A stretch of DNA of 64,000 nucleotides from Penicillium oxalicum (lineage: Eukaryota; Ascomycota; Eurotiomycetes; Eurotiales; Aspergillaceae): the NCBI RefSeq assembly GCF_001723175.1, contig NC_064650.1:3844001-3908000 (forward strand), in the 5' to 3' direction. Below, piece by piece: positions 26,354 through 38,655 of the stretch. The notes beneath the pieces were generated by a model. That model saw nothing but the letters and a program-made list of their open reading frames with translations, made no database searches and was not told the origin of the DNA. Made by a program: the position numbers and the translations under genes. Each line of letters begins with the position of its first letter. Position 1 is the stretch's first letter.

Positions 26354-27967
26354 GTTTTTGCCTCTCTTGTTTCCCCCCCTTTTTTACCTCGTTCTCTTCT
26401 TTTGATTTCTTCCTAGATGTTTCCTTTGACTATGACCACCTGTCAAAGGTCCACGGGAGGATAGATGTGGTTTTCAGTTCCCTCCAGGCTGGACAGACGT
26501 TGCCTACCGCATGTACCATACAGCGTCGAGGCCATTCCTCTCAGAAGGAGAGAACCGAGCCCATCATGACCGTCACAGCAACCGTAAAGATGGCCTGATT
26601 TACCCTTTAGTGGCAGCCAATCAAACGCGGATGCACATAATTTAATGAAGGGGAAAAAAAGAAATAAAAGACACACAGATTCTAAAGAGGATCAAATCGT
26701 GGGACATCCATTTCCAGTGCGATCTGGTCCGGAAAGTCCCAAATTATGTCTTTGATTTATTTTGCATTTTCTCTTTTGGGAGCCTTGCGCCTCCGAGAAC
26801 TCTCCTGCCATGTGCACCGGAAAGGGGAAAGTGGGGGGGGGGAGAGGAGAGGAAGAGGGAATCATCTGGACTGAACCTGTGGACGCCGAAAGTAGCAGTG
26901 ATCGAGGTGTAATTACATGGTAATAGTGCCATTCACGCTGCGCTGTACAATACGTGAGTGTACTGTACAGCATGGTACTGTTAGAGACGTGATCAAGACC
27001 TCGGTCCGTGCAGAATCGGCAGATTGGACCCACTCCAAGGGAAGCAACCAGCGATTCAGTCGACATCTCCCGTTTCGACTTTGACGTCGATGAGCAGGGA
27101 GAGAGGTGGTTTCAAATGAAACGGTGGGACAATAGATGACACACTAGTCCAGTTGTCCATCTTGACTTCCAATGTGAGGAATACTCTAGTGAAAGCGCTG
27201 AGATCGTCCCCCCGTTCACCTCGACGGCAGGGCATGAAGACATGTGCTCAACGCCGACATTTTCAGGAACGGGACGGCTCGCCCGCTATCCAATGGGACG
27301 GACTTGGCGGAATTTCGCGGGTTCCTGGTACCGTTTGAATACTTCAATCTTACCGCAACGTCAGGAACAGGAGTCCGATCAGCGGGATCTTCAACTCTTC
27401 CTGAGCTCCCAGGCTGCGACGGTAAGCTCCTCCTTGTGTAAATCAAGTACTGTATCATTACAGATGCCGTCGAGGCTTTCCCCAGAGTGGTCAAGACTGC
27501 GTCGACACACGGGACCTGGAGATTCACTAAAACAGTCGCCACTCTACTGGACTTGTAGTGACTACAGCCGTCGAGTCGTCAAGGGTTCAACGGTCCTGTC
27601 GGGCGTAGGTTACTGAAGTAGTAGCAAGAGGTAGCCAAGCGACGAAAGGATTAGATATTTCCCAGCGCTCACTGTCGTTACTGCTGCACGCGTGCGTGAC
27701 TAATTCGTCGTTGATCGATGCAGATGGACCGACCGCGCGCGCTGACTCGTCGAGTCTCGACACACCTCTGAATCAACACCATTTGATTCCCTCGTCGTGG
27801 GCGCACTCGCTGCTTTTTGGGACTCATGCCGATATCCAATCAAAGTAAATCCTGGACGGGACGTGGAAGAAAATCCTGACCCGTACCTTGTCACTCTCGC
27901 TACGATTCCTAGCAACTTGGCAAGACAGGGATCAAGATGACTACTACTACGCACAACGGGCTCAACC

Positions 27968-27994
27968 GGGGGGGGGGGGGGGGGGGGGGGGGGG
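27968..27994. repeat. G27 homopolymer
   Basis: Twenty-seven consecutive G residues occur on the plus strand. Such a tract can form stacked G-quadruplex structures and is also hard to sequence, so its length may be wrong. Confidence 0.9.
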
Positions 27995-29203
27995 TCACCA
28001 GGGCTGTGGTGAACTGTAGTACACTGCCGACGACTCGATACAGTGTGGATGGATGGGGGGAGGGCCACTGGATAGCTCCCGTCGTGGTATCCTCGTTCGA
28101 CACGATACACCTCCTAACATCCTGCGCAAGGATCTGGCCAAACCCGTGTTGAGAGGTACATATGTATGGAGATTCCAACAGCGAGCCTGATTAAATTGAA
28201 TCCATCACTGCTCATTCTCTTTGGACGCCTCCTGTGAATCATGATCAACTGATCCAAGTGCGGTACAAATGGGAGGCAGCGAGTGGTTTCGCAAAGAGCG
28301 GTCTTCCCATCACCTGCCGTGCCAGCAAAGCTCTCACGGCGTCTGCACGCCCAAGCGCCTAATTCACCTGAATTACCGGAGGAAGGCGGAGAGGTTGGGC
28401 ATTCACCGTGACGGCCTGGTCGTGGTCGCCCACGCAGCCAGCGACGACCTTCCAGTCGTGGCCCCGAGAAGTTGGACTTGATAGCTATTGGTCCGACCAT
28501 GAGACCAGAGGACCTTTTTCCCTCCCCTCCCCCCTCTTCTCGACCTCCTCAAGTTCAAGAGACCTTGTTACTGGCGTAGAATGTGATCTCTACAGGAGGA
28601 TGATTACGGGAGCCCTGAAAAGCAAAAAATGAGGAGCCAGTATTATAGAGCTGGGCTGAACTCCAAGTGCCTCTTGTTCTTCTCAGGAACCCCTCTTCCT
28701 CCGCGGAGAAAAGAAAGATGCGTTGAATAGGCGGTCGCCCAGTGGGCCTTTGGCGCTGTGATTGAATCGGATTGATCAGAGGACGCACGGCCAGACGGAA
28801 TGAAGAATGACCGCACAGAGCACATGTTGGATAATGATACCGGTGTTGCCCAAGCTTGGATAGGAAACCAGAACAAGAATCAGAATGATTCAGAAAAAAA
28901 AAAGTCATGACGTGGGAGAGGAGAGCAACACATCACAAATGAAGGTTGATCAGGCACACCTTTGCGGCATCACCAGTTCCATAATGGGTCGGTGGTGAGA
29001 CTCACGCCGTGTTGCGATGGCACCTCCGTTCGTTCGGGGCTCGTTCCGACTTCCGACACCTCAAAGTTTCGTACAGGGTCTCGACCACCGCGGGGTCAAT
29101 CGATCGCATGGAGGAGGTACTGTACTTGGTCCTTCCGACCTCCCTCCAATACCCTTACAGTTCTGAGTAGAATGCATGTACTGGGTACATTGGTGCCAGG
29201 TGT

Positions 29204-29232
29204 CCACCAGTAGTCCAACCACCAGTAGTCCA
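29204..29232. repeat. 14-bp tandem duplication
   Basis: The 14-mer CCACCAGTAGTCCA occurs twice with one base between copies. It is probably a small local duplication with no visible function. Confidence 0.8.
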
Positions 29233-30262
29233 CAGGGAAGATCCTATGCAGCGCGCTCGCGTTATGTCATGTTTGACTCAGGTTGGCTCGAGAGACATGA
29301 TAGACAACAAGCAAGCGATATTGATTTCTTTTTTTTTCTGTTTTAGAACACGACTCCTTCATCCTCCATGCAGTCATCTTCCACCGTCGTTGTCATCATC
29401 ATCGTCGTCATCGTCATTATCATCCCATACGACCATCTCATTTATGAGCCCGAGAGGTTGGGTCGGCCGCAACTCAATATTACGAGTCGACTGTTTTTTT
29501 AACCCAGCGATCCCCGATTCACCAGCCTCCATCGTTGCGACTGTTGACACTCGTTGACCGGGCATCCAGTCGTCTCTTTGCCACCGGATCTTCGTTTGTC
29601 TGGACCCGCCAGCCCATTTCTTGGGGCGTAACGCCCCTGGGGAAAATGAATCCGTCAGTCTCTCTACGGCTTACAGGTTCGCTCTGAGACTTTGGGAGTT
29701 CACCCCAAGATGATCATATTTTTGCAGCAAACTTTCTCATTCGTATTTTCGAGGGCTCAGTACATCTCCTTGTTTTTTTTCTTGCTTTTGTTTTCTTTTT
29801 CCGTTCATTCTTTTTAGGTACAGATGGAGACGAAGAGTCTCCGTCAAGACCTGTATTCCGCTACGCGTGAGTGTATTCCTGGTATAGGTGTCTTGTTTTC
29901 GGCACGGACGTGTCGGATACCATGTTTCGTACTTTGGGTAGTTTGTTTTCCTCGAGATACAGTAATGATTTCCCCTGCCCTCCTCTCTCTCTCTCTGCTC
30001 CCCCGGGCAGAGGCAGACGAGATCTCAACTGCAGACAAATCTTGCTTTCGGATTCTCTTGCTTTATGGACGTGGCTTGCAGGATCAAAATTCTTTAATCC
30101 AGACGTGCTACATGATGGGATTAGGTTTGAGGGGGGGGAGTTTAGACGGGCGCGTTCGCATTGACCTAAAGGGACGGTAAGCTTAAGCCGAGCAGTACCA
30201 TGGATCTGGGCGCTGTATCCGTGTCTGCATTGCTCCATTGACTGCATCGGCTGACCCAGCTT

Positions 30263-30264
<2 letters not shown>

Positions 30265-30328
<64 letters not shown>
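30265..30328. repeat. (CT)32 dinucleotide microsatellite
   Basis: A perfect CT repeat of about 64 bases is present. It is not next to any gene I can support. Confidence 0.95.
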
Positions 30329-30330
<2 letters not shown>

Positions 30331-33300
30331 CTACCAGCCCTCCCTAAGTCACTAGTAGTAGTGACCTCCTCCGGATGACAAAGCCCGTCAACCAGATGAG
30401 AGTTGGATGAGTCGACTTTGGTGGTCAATTCACCTTGCGCATGAAGCCGTGCTTCATGTCCGTCCTAGGAAATGAACGTATCTCAAACCAGTCAATCAAA
30501 TTTCAAGGACCAAGCTTCAAAAATGGTTTTTTCTCGGAACAGCAGAGTATAACTCAAAGGGACGGCCGTGGGCAAAAAAGTTCCTCCAAATCATGCAATC
30601 ATCGTCCGGGGTTTGGAATTCTTCGCTGGGGCTCCGAATGAGATGGGATCGACCTTGCTGCCGCACAGGCGCACCAAAGTCAAGTAGCCCGTCTGGCTCG
30701 TCGAATAGCCCCATGGATAATCCATTTTGACGCCGATCAAAGGTCTCACGTGTTTCTGTCAATCCTTCTCCACCAGGCACACAGTTAGTTGTTCACTGCT
30801 GAGTCGTGTGATGACCCGCTCGTTGCGGGTCCTGGCTCTGATTGTTGAGCTCTGGTTACATCCGTAGTGGTAATGGGATTTGATTCGAGGAGATTGAGCG
30901 GATTACTATGACTTCGACGGGGGTCCATATATCTATGCGGGCACCTGAGAATGATCCAATATATGGATGGTCCGCGGAATAACTGATGCGTTTCGGTGAT
31001 GGACGGACACACGCTTGAATTGCGTCACTCAAGTCAGGGAGTTGACCATAGTCGGCATCCATGCAAAGGTACGGATTTTGGATAGATTCCAAACCAGTAG
31101 CCACTCGCAACCATACAAACACTGACCTATCGGTCTGGTCCATCAGTCACTCTGGCATATCCATAATTTAAAGAGGCTGGACTCGAGACACAGAGAAGAT
31201 GACGCCTCGAGAAGGACCTGCTAATCGTCATTGCCTTTGTGCAGGGTACGTGCGGTACTTCTCATCAGCGCCAATTCCATGTCAAACCAGCTGGACGGGC
31301 TGAATGCGTCACCTCAATCACATCTGTTGATCTACAGCCCGGAATACTGTGTATGTACAAAACAGGCTCCCTGGAGTACGACCTCACAAATCCATGAAAG
31401 TGCCTCCGAGAAAGATCGAGCTCGAGCTCCACTTTAAAAAGGCACTCCAATAGAAATATTCCTGGAGACTCTTTTCATCCCAAGGGCTGGTTTGATGGTC
31501 GATCATTATGCATACATGTCTCTCTATTTACTCCATACCTGCAGTCGATCGGGTCACATGGCACCGATTTGAGGACAGACTAGTGGCCTTTCGATGGAAC
31601 CTCTCCTGGAAGAGCTTGATTCATGAGTCAGGACTGGCTGCATGTCTCTCTGTGATGCTCTGCGAGTATTCCTACAGTATCAAACAGATGCATCATCACC
31701 GTACGAGGGTGTCTCGGCCAGCTGAGGATCGACGGCTTGCAATATCCGTTATATCAATTTCCATTGGTTCGGCCGAAGGTGGCGACCGCAAGTTGATCAA
31801 TGGAAAATTGGGGGTCTCTTTTTGATTCCACCTGTCATCCTGTATGGTGACGGGATCCGCTTACCAACTGGTTTACAGACACATTGATGACGGTATGACT
31901 GTCATGGATAAAGGTACAATTTTTAAAGTGTCGTACAGGGAAGGTGCATCGCTCCAGAAGTGATATCACATCGATCAGAGTACGTGTCATCTTACCCGGG
32001 GGATTGGATAGAGAGACCCAAGGATAACATGTCAATGGGTATGTATGTCTAATTGCACCGGGAGGCGGTGCTTACAAAGTACTGAGGTAGAGGCTAAAGT
32101 TCGGGGCTTTTGTTGCGGCAGACGGGGAAGTTTGGACGAACCCTGGGGGCAACCGTTGTCACTAAGCTCTGGCCCACCGAGATGAGAGAGAAATTCGGGC
32201 CGGGCGTGCATGAGAAACCAATGGACTGCTCACAGAGGCTCCAAGCTAGGGCTCTCAAACTGTGATTAGGATTCGAGGGTTAAGGACCACTCATAGGTAT
32301 GTGCGTTAGCCTACGTTTGATGCACAGCGGTCTCTCGTCCAGGGTAAAGGGATGTTGTTCGGGGCGGCAGCGTTACACAATGCCGCCCTCACATCTCGGG
32401 GATTTAAATTACACTGACATGGATTGTTTGCTTTTGATCCAATGGCAATTGAATTCTGTATCCCGGGGGGGGGGGTCCTGTTTGAGAGAGATCAAACGAT
32501 CCAGCATTACAGTAGACTGACCTGCATAGTCCAGGTTTCCAGGTTCCCATGTTTTCCATGTCCATGGTCCTTTCCGGGCGGGCTTACAAGGGCCGTACCG
32601 ACGGGGGGAACATGGAGACGACCCAACGACCGAATGGTCACTGAACCACGGTCCGCAGTCCTCTTGCACCAAAGTCGCTTTGCACTGGAAAGGACGAAGA
32701 CCAGATTTCATGGTCCACACCGCAAAATGTTCTCTCATGCCCACCTGAGCGCAAGTCTGGTGGAATGCTGCCTGTGTCTTTGCGAATGTCCGGAGTGGTC
32801 ATCTGCCCGAGACCACCAGACATCGATACATGAAGCTTGGGCATCAGCACAGGACCAATGCAATCGTGCTCCTGGACCGAACTTAATCCAGGCCCCTGGC
32901 CGGTCTCAATTTTCGAGAAACTCCATTATCCATGCTGCGGTACCCGACGAGTATCGGTCCAGGAGTATGCTCCGCCTCATCTCTGCGTCAATGGAATTGC
33001 ATCTCGGACGCTCACCGCGCTTCTCGCGTGATCTGTTCGAATGACTCTAAGAGTCCCCGCACGTTCAGATGGACTGAAGTCGGTGTCTTCACCGCGTCTC
33101 TGGAGAGAGAAAGAGGGGGTCCGGGTTGACTTCCAGCAGACCTACACCATAACACACCGGTTGTTTTCTTCCAACTTTCTCACAAACACACGCCCTTTGT
33201 CCATCAAGACGGTGGAACATGGGATGGGGCCGAGACACTGCGGGTCGCTCAGGACCGGCTCCCCTACTGGCCCGCGACTCGCACATCACCCTCTTCTCTC

Positions 33301-36300
33301 CCCTCGTCCTTCAGGACCCGGATCCAGAACCAAGGCCTTCCGAATGTCAAATCTTAGGCGTTTGAGGTGCAGGGCTTTGGACGACGAAAACGACGTAGTG
33401 TGATGGGTCTGATATCCACTCGGGCTAGGTGATTGGGATGGTACGTCCAGTTTTGTGGAGGACCCGACCTGGTCCAATGGACCAGTGACCAGGGTGTTGG
33501 ATTGAAGAGTGGATCAAGACACTCGATAATATCCTGGAGGCATCGTGATTATTGATCCGCTTCGTCAGCGCTCATTGCTGGAAGATGCTGGCCGTGGTGG
33601 GTCTAGCGTCGCGCCATTCCCTCGGGGAACGGCGGATGCTTCATTAATCGTGGACCTGGTCCCGTTTGGGTCGGTCGCCTTTTTTCTGTGCAGTCATAGT
33701 CGTGTTTATGGTACAATAGTACACATTCGATATGAGAGGGGCTGGCCCGTGATTAACTGATCATGGATTCCACCCTCCGTTAAGTTCCATGTTCAATTGT
33801 CCAGAGGGACATCACTGCATACACCACTCGACTGCCTCACTTGGCCGGGCTTTACAGCCAACATTCGCGCTCTCCCGGTGATGACGGAACCGTCCTCCCC
33901 CCCTGTGCGAGTAAGCAAAGTATCGAGCAACGGGGACGGTTGCCTGCCATTTCTCGGGTGATTCGCGCGCTAGGAAGCGAAGCAATGAGTTGAACTCCAA
34001 TCAATGCTCTCTTTCATGCTGACCGGATCTTCGGGGACCAACGATGGAGGCAATGTACCCACCTCTCTTCAAGGGACGCAATACTACTCTATTGTCGGAG
34101 CTTCGAGAAGCTCGATCGAAGGCTTTGTCTACATCAACGTGTAAAACACAGCCCCTCCCCCCCTTTGCGCACTTGTTGCCTTTTTCAGGGAAGTTCACGG
34201 CGATTACGTCCTCGATATGGTATGTGTCCGAGTCTCGGATGGACAGTCGTGTCTGAGATCAGACTGGATGGTATCACTTGGTTGGCAAGACTGCGCAAGG
34301 TCGGCGCGCCCAAACAAGATGGGTTTGGCTCTATGAGACAGAACTCCTTCGACGGGCCATGTTCATCATCACCACCACCACTACGGGACTTACACCCACA
34401 CATTCGCTACTCTCATGGAAGCAATTCCTAGATTGTGGCAATACCTTTTCTCTTTCCAAATCGAATACTGCGCCTCATACCCACCAAGTATTGTGTTGAT
34501 CAACTGAGAGCACGTGGCTTCTCTTCTTTCTCAGCGTCTGCCTCTTGCCACAGCCCCACTGGGGTGCACTCTTATCGGGCGGATGAAATACCTGACCTAG
34601 TGTTGTTGATATCTTGGTGACCAAGTAGACAAGGAGATCGTCAGGTACTCTCACCTGGTGGATTGGGACCACTGTCGACTCCAGGACGATCTAATCCTGG
34701 AAGCTGTCAAATTGAACTCCACTGCAGATGCCGAACGCTCCTCATCTCCAGCATGACACAATCCCGTGCATCGCCACTCTCTTCAATCTTGCCCCCCCCC
34801 CCCCCCTGAACAGACTCCTCCTCATTACCATATGGAGCAAGTGAGTGGATGCCATCATCTCTGGGACGGCGGGAGTGTCAATGTAGCGGTGCACGTACAG
34901 GATTTGGACCGGGACAATGTCATTCCAGACGTAGGACTACTACAGTACTCCTCCTCCCCCTTAAATGTGAGCTAGACCTGAATAATTCATATGCATGTAT
35001 CACAAAGACAAGATAGACTCAGTCAAACACCACTTTATCCAAGCCCAATTGAAAACCAAAAAGAAAAAGAAAAAGGAAAAACTTCTCTTCTGCTGTTGTC
35101 CCGCCAATCGACCCGATCGGAAAATTGCCCCTGCCACTACTTTCCTCTTCTGGATCTCCCTTTGAGCCTATACGACGTCAACTCACCCTTTTTCCCCCCC
35201 TTCTAATTAACTTGCACTAGTGCCCGCGAGGCATACACGAGTGCAGGTGCAGCCGTTACCTCCCAATGACCTACCGTTTCTGTAGTGTACCTCCGGCTAA
35301 TCCTTTCACCATGTCTAAACTCTTTTTCTCTTTTTGTTTTTGTTTGCTACAAAAAACAAAATAAAAATTCCCCTGAAATACTGTCAAAAGAGGAGAATCT
35401 AGCACTGTACCGACTACAGAATACTGACTTTTCCCACTGTACCTAACTTACTTCAGCCCAACAGGGAAAGGGAAATCAGTGATCCTGGAATTGCCCCCCT
35501 CCCTCTTCGGGTACAGTTCATCCGTGTCCCGTGTTCCCACTAATCACTCTGGAAACGATTCAAATGAGGCCTTTTATTCGACGCTTTGACTGTTCTGGAA
35601 GGTCGGCAATATAGCTTCTATGGAGACGCCATTGCGATTCTGCGTGGTCCCTCCCTTTTTTCTCTTTTGGTCATTTGGCCCGCTTACTCCCTGGTCCATC
35701 GGGATATCGGAAAGAAGGTGGGGGAGGGGAGTGACGGTTATCTGCAGGTAATGGGGATGCATTCTTGGGATTGTACAATATACCTCATGAAGCTATTATC
35801 GAGGGAGGGGGGAGGGGGGGGGGAAGTTTTTTTGGAAACCCGACGAGAGTTTCAATGTGGGCCCTGTCAAACCGATCATGTTAGTTTCAAGTCTGATGAC
35901 TTTGCAGGGACAGGTAATCTTAGATTGATGGCGGATTTAGCGGGTTTGAAGAAGAGTCCGCTTTTCTCTCCTATCTCGTCATGTAGAAGGAGGATAGTAT
36001 AGTAGGACTTGGAATGATTGAGTTAAAGGGGGAGGGGGGGGGTAAAGAGGGAGGTTTAGAGGGGGAAAGCTCGGCAAATGGATGCTCCGCTCAAGAATCA
36101 GGAGTTGAACCTGATCTCTTTAGTTTCTCCTCCTTGATGAAGTTTCTGGAAGGGTTTGACGTGTTGAGGAGGAGCCAATCGGGGTAAAAATAGATGAGTG
36201 GACTGTTTTGGGTGGATCGTCGAGGGTAGGAGGGACAATAGCGTTGTTTGGGAAATGAGAGATTGGGTTTCCTTTTGAGATGTTGGCCGACAATGTGAAT

Positions 36301-37584
36301 GCTGAGAGACAGGAGTTGCGCAGACTGAGAGACTCGTTGCACACTAGCTCTAGGCAATTCTTGATTGGTTAATGCTGACAATTTACGTGACAGACTGCCC
36401 AGGGGGGTTCTGTGGGATGATGCTTAGAATGGACCAGTGCGTCTTTGACAGACTGGATGCTCGGGGTAGCAAAGCTTTCAATGACTGACAAAAAAGTCAC
36501 TGGTGATTCTGCTAGAATGCTGGGTTGAGAACTGCACAAAACCAGCGGGTGCATTCAGGCCTTTGATGTTTGATATCAACATCTGACTTCTACAGAACTG
36601 GTCCAGGTATGTCTAATGATGGCATGATTGTCATAATCTATTTCACTTGGAGCACAAGCAACGAGAGCATTCATACTGAGAGTCATGGGGACTACTGCTA
36701 TATGGCATCCGTTAGAGCTGTTCGATTTTCCCCGTCTACAATTATACATGAGCATAGGATAACCATTTTGCCAGACTATGATACTACAAGGGTAGTCCAC
36801 ATCGAGCCTGAAGCTATATAAGAATTCATCAACAAGCATCCTCAAGATACAGAATAGCCTCTTCAACCTCTCAAGATGCCACAGCTAGTCAAATTAGCTA
36901 TCATCCTCTCTTGGGCACAGTCTTGAATCCAAGACATACCAACCTCTCTATCGATCAAAGAACTGTCTCTACTCATTCATGCAGCCTAGAACATCAGAGT
37001 TTCTATGTCTTTCACATGTCTGGCACACGGGTCATACTGACCAGAGGTGAAGATTGAGCCAGCTTAGCTGAGCCACCTGGTTCCAGCGTGAGAGATTGCA
37101 GAATCCAAGGCAGAACACGAATATCTCTCTGTTCAGGTCTAATTCACACGGTCAGAAGAATTGTCATTCATGTAGGAACTTCGATGGCTGCGTGTAGGAT
37201 GAACTGAGATGCATACACTCGTTTGCCAACACCCTCTCAGGCCGAGCTCAGATATTTCCACGATTCGATTGCTCATCTCATCGGCGTCATGAGGAGCAAG
37301 TCTTTTGAGTTTTCTCAAACTCATGAAAACATCACAACACGCTTTGTTTTCTTTCAAATTGCAGTTTCTTCCTTTGACCACAAATTCTCTGCAAATACCC
37401 TCAAACTATCGACAATCACCAAGGCTTGCTTTACTCTTCTTAGTACTTCCCCCGACGATTGCACAATTGTGCATGAGCACCGGTGTCAGGCCCGGCCATC
37501 TCTTCAAGTTACTCGCTTTCGAGTCTTTGAACACACATCTGCCTGATCAAGGGCATCTCTCAGCCTTAACTGAACACATCTAAT

Positions 37585-38655
37585 ATGCCCAACCACGGAC
37601 GCCGCTTCGAGGGCGGGTGGGCACCCTTTGGTGCATGGAAAAGAAAAAGTGAAGAAGTGTACGTTTCTCCCTTGCTCTTGGAAACCCTCAAGCCCTCACT
37701 CACGTGGCTGAATGATACTCCAGGCTGGAAAAAATCAGGCTTCCCGATACGTGAGTCATGATCGATAGCTTTGCCGCTGCATGTTAGCAAGCCTGATCCT
37801 AAGACAATACTTACCATTCAACATTTCAACAGCGTGATCTGTGCCCTTTGCGAGCGAGATTTACCACTGACTCATTTCACTCCCTCTGCTCTGAAACGTC
37901 TTCGGTCCGCAGTTCTCCATCAGGGTATTGGAATCCTGGTCAATCAACAGATTGCCAGATGCGATGGATGTGGTACCCAGTCTCGACCTGAACTCCACTG
38001 CATGTCTTGCAACAAGGTCCGGCCCATCAATGAGTTTGCTCATGCTCAGCGCCAATTTGCTCAGCCGGTAAGAGGGACATTCTGATAGATCATAGTCTGG
38101 AGTCAAAGACGATGAGCTGACTCTAATCTACTTGACAAGGTCTGCCTCCCCTGCCAGGACAATCTGCAGCTTGACGAGCGGGATAAGCTTCCGGACGACC
38201 AAGTCCTGCCAGTAGACCTGACTCAGACAGAACTCCCAGAGCCGGGCATCGAAGAAGAGGTCTGTCAGATCCATGAGATTCGCTGTCCTTTTCTCCCCTT
38301 ATACCCTGGAGCCCTATTGCTGACTTTGGCCGACTCGAATTTGGAAAGCCCTCTGAGTGGACGCTTGACATTCCAATGGAAATCGACATGTCTCAGCACA
38401 ATGTCGGTAGAGAGGATGATCTAGACGAGGATGACTCTTCTCAAGATGAAGAGCGGGTGGTTCTCAGTTCTCTCATGGTATGCTCTTGCCATTTTGTTGA
38501 AAGGCAAAGGGAAAAGAAAAACTAAGGATTCTGATTATCCACTAATATGAACGCCATAGCGCTCGACTCCCTCGGATTCTCGATCGGTTACCCTTGGACC
38601 TACACAGAACCAGACCATCATTCAGGACATGGACCTTGAGACTCTTTTCGAATAG
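37585..38655 (+). pseudogene. Stc1-domain-like zinc-binding protein, with two apparent frame breaks
   Basis: The protein resembles the Stc1 domain family; in fission yeast Stc1 links the RNAi effector complex to the H3K9 methyltransferase complex. Exons are 37585-37750, 37833-38067, 38140-38477 and 38560-38655, with good GT-AG introns (GTGAGT, GTAAGA and GTATGC donors). The zinc part contains CALC, CDGC, CMSC and CLPC pairs spaced over about 85 residues, with the QRQFAQP segment before the last pair. The tail is acidic (DDLDEDDSSQDEE). The exons need one extra A in the A6 run at 37729-37734 and one extra T in the T4 run at 38289-38292 to read through, giving about 278 residues. Both breaks are in homopolymers, so error is as likely as decay. 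No alternative intron that I tried restores phase at the first site with the GTGAGT donor. Confidence 0.65.

Larger units (their letters stand above)
24910..37584. other. 12.7 kb region without a supportable gene
   Basis: No open frame in this stretch shows a recognisable domain, a plausible start with a long frame, or a consistent exon chain. The longest candidate (32424-33044, 206 codons) is featureless. The region contains C13T9 at 26332-26353, G27 at 27968-27994, a (CT)32 repeat at 30265-30328, TCA/TCG-rich sequence near 29390-29425, a C-run near 34790-34806, and G-rich runs near 35805-35823 and 36030-36060. The part next to 24909 should include the imeB promoter and leader. I found no transposon protein remnants, terminal repeats or tRNA genes by eye. 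Confidence 0.5.

Noticed and set aside
29426..29440. Short match to the start of fungal 5S rRNA
   Set aside because: Only about ten bases agree; the following sequence does not resemble 5S rRNA.
32424..33044. 206-codon open frame in the gene-free region
   Set aside because: Mixed composition without domain, signal or conserved motif; the opposite strand is also partly open, as expected by chance.
36097..36115. tRNA T-arm-like stem-loop with a perfect B-box on the minus strand
   Set aside because: No matching acceptor strand, anticodon arm or A-box lies at the needed distance upstream, so a complete tRNA cannot be drawn.
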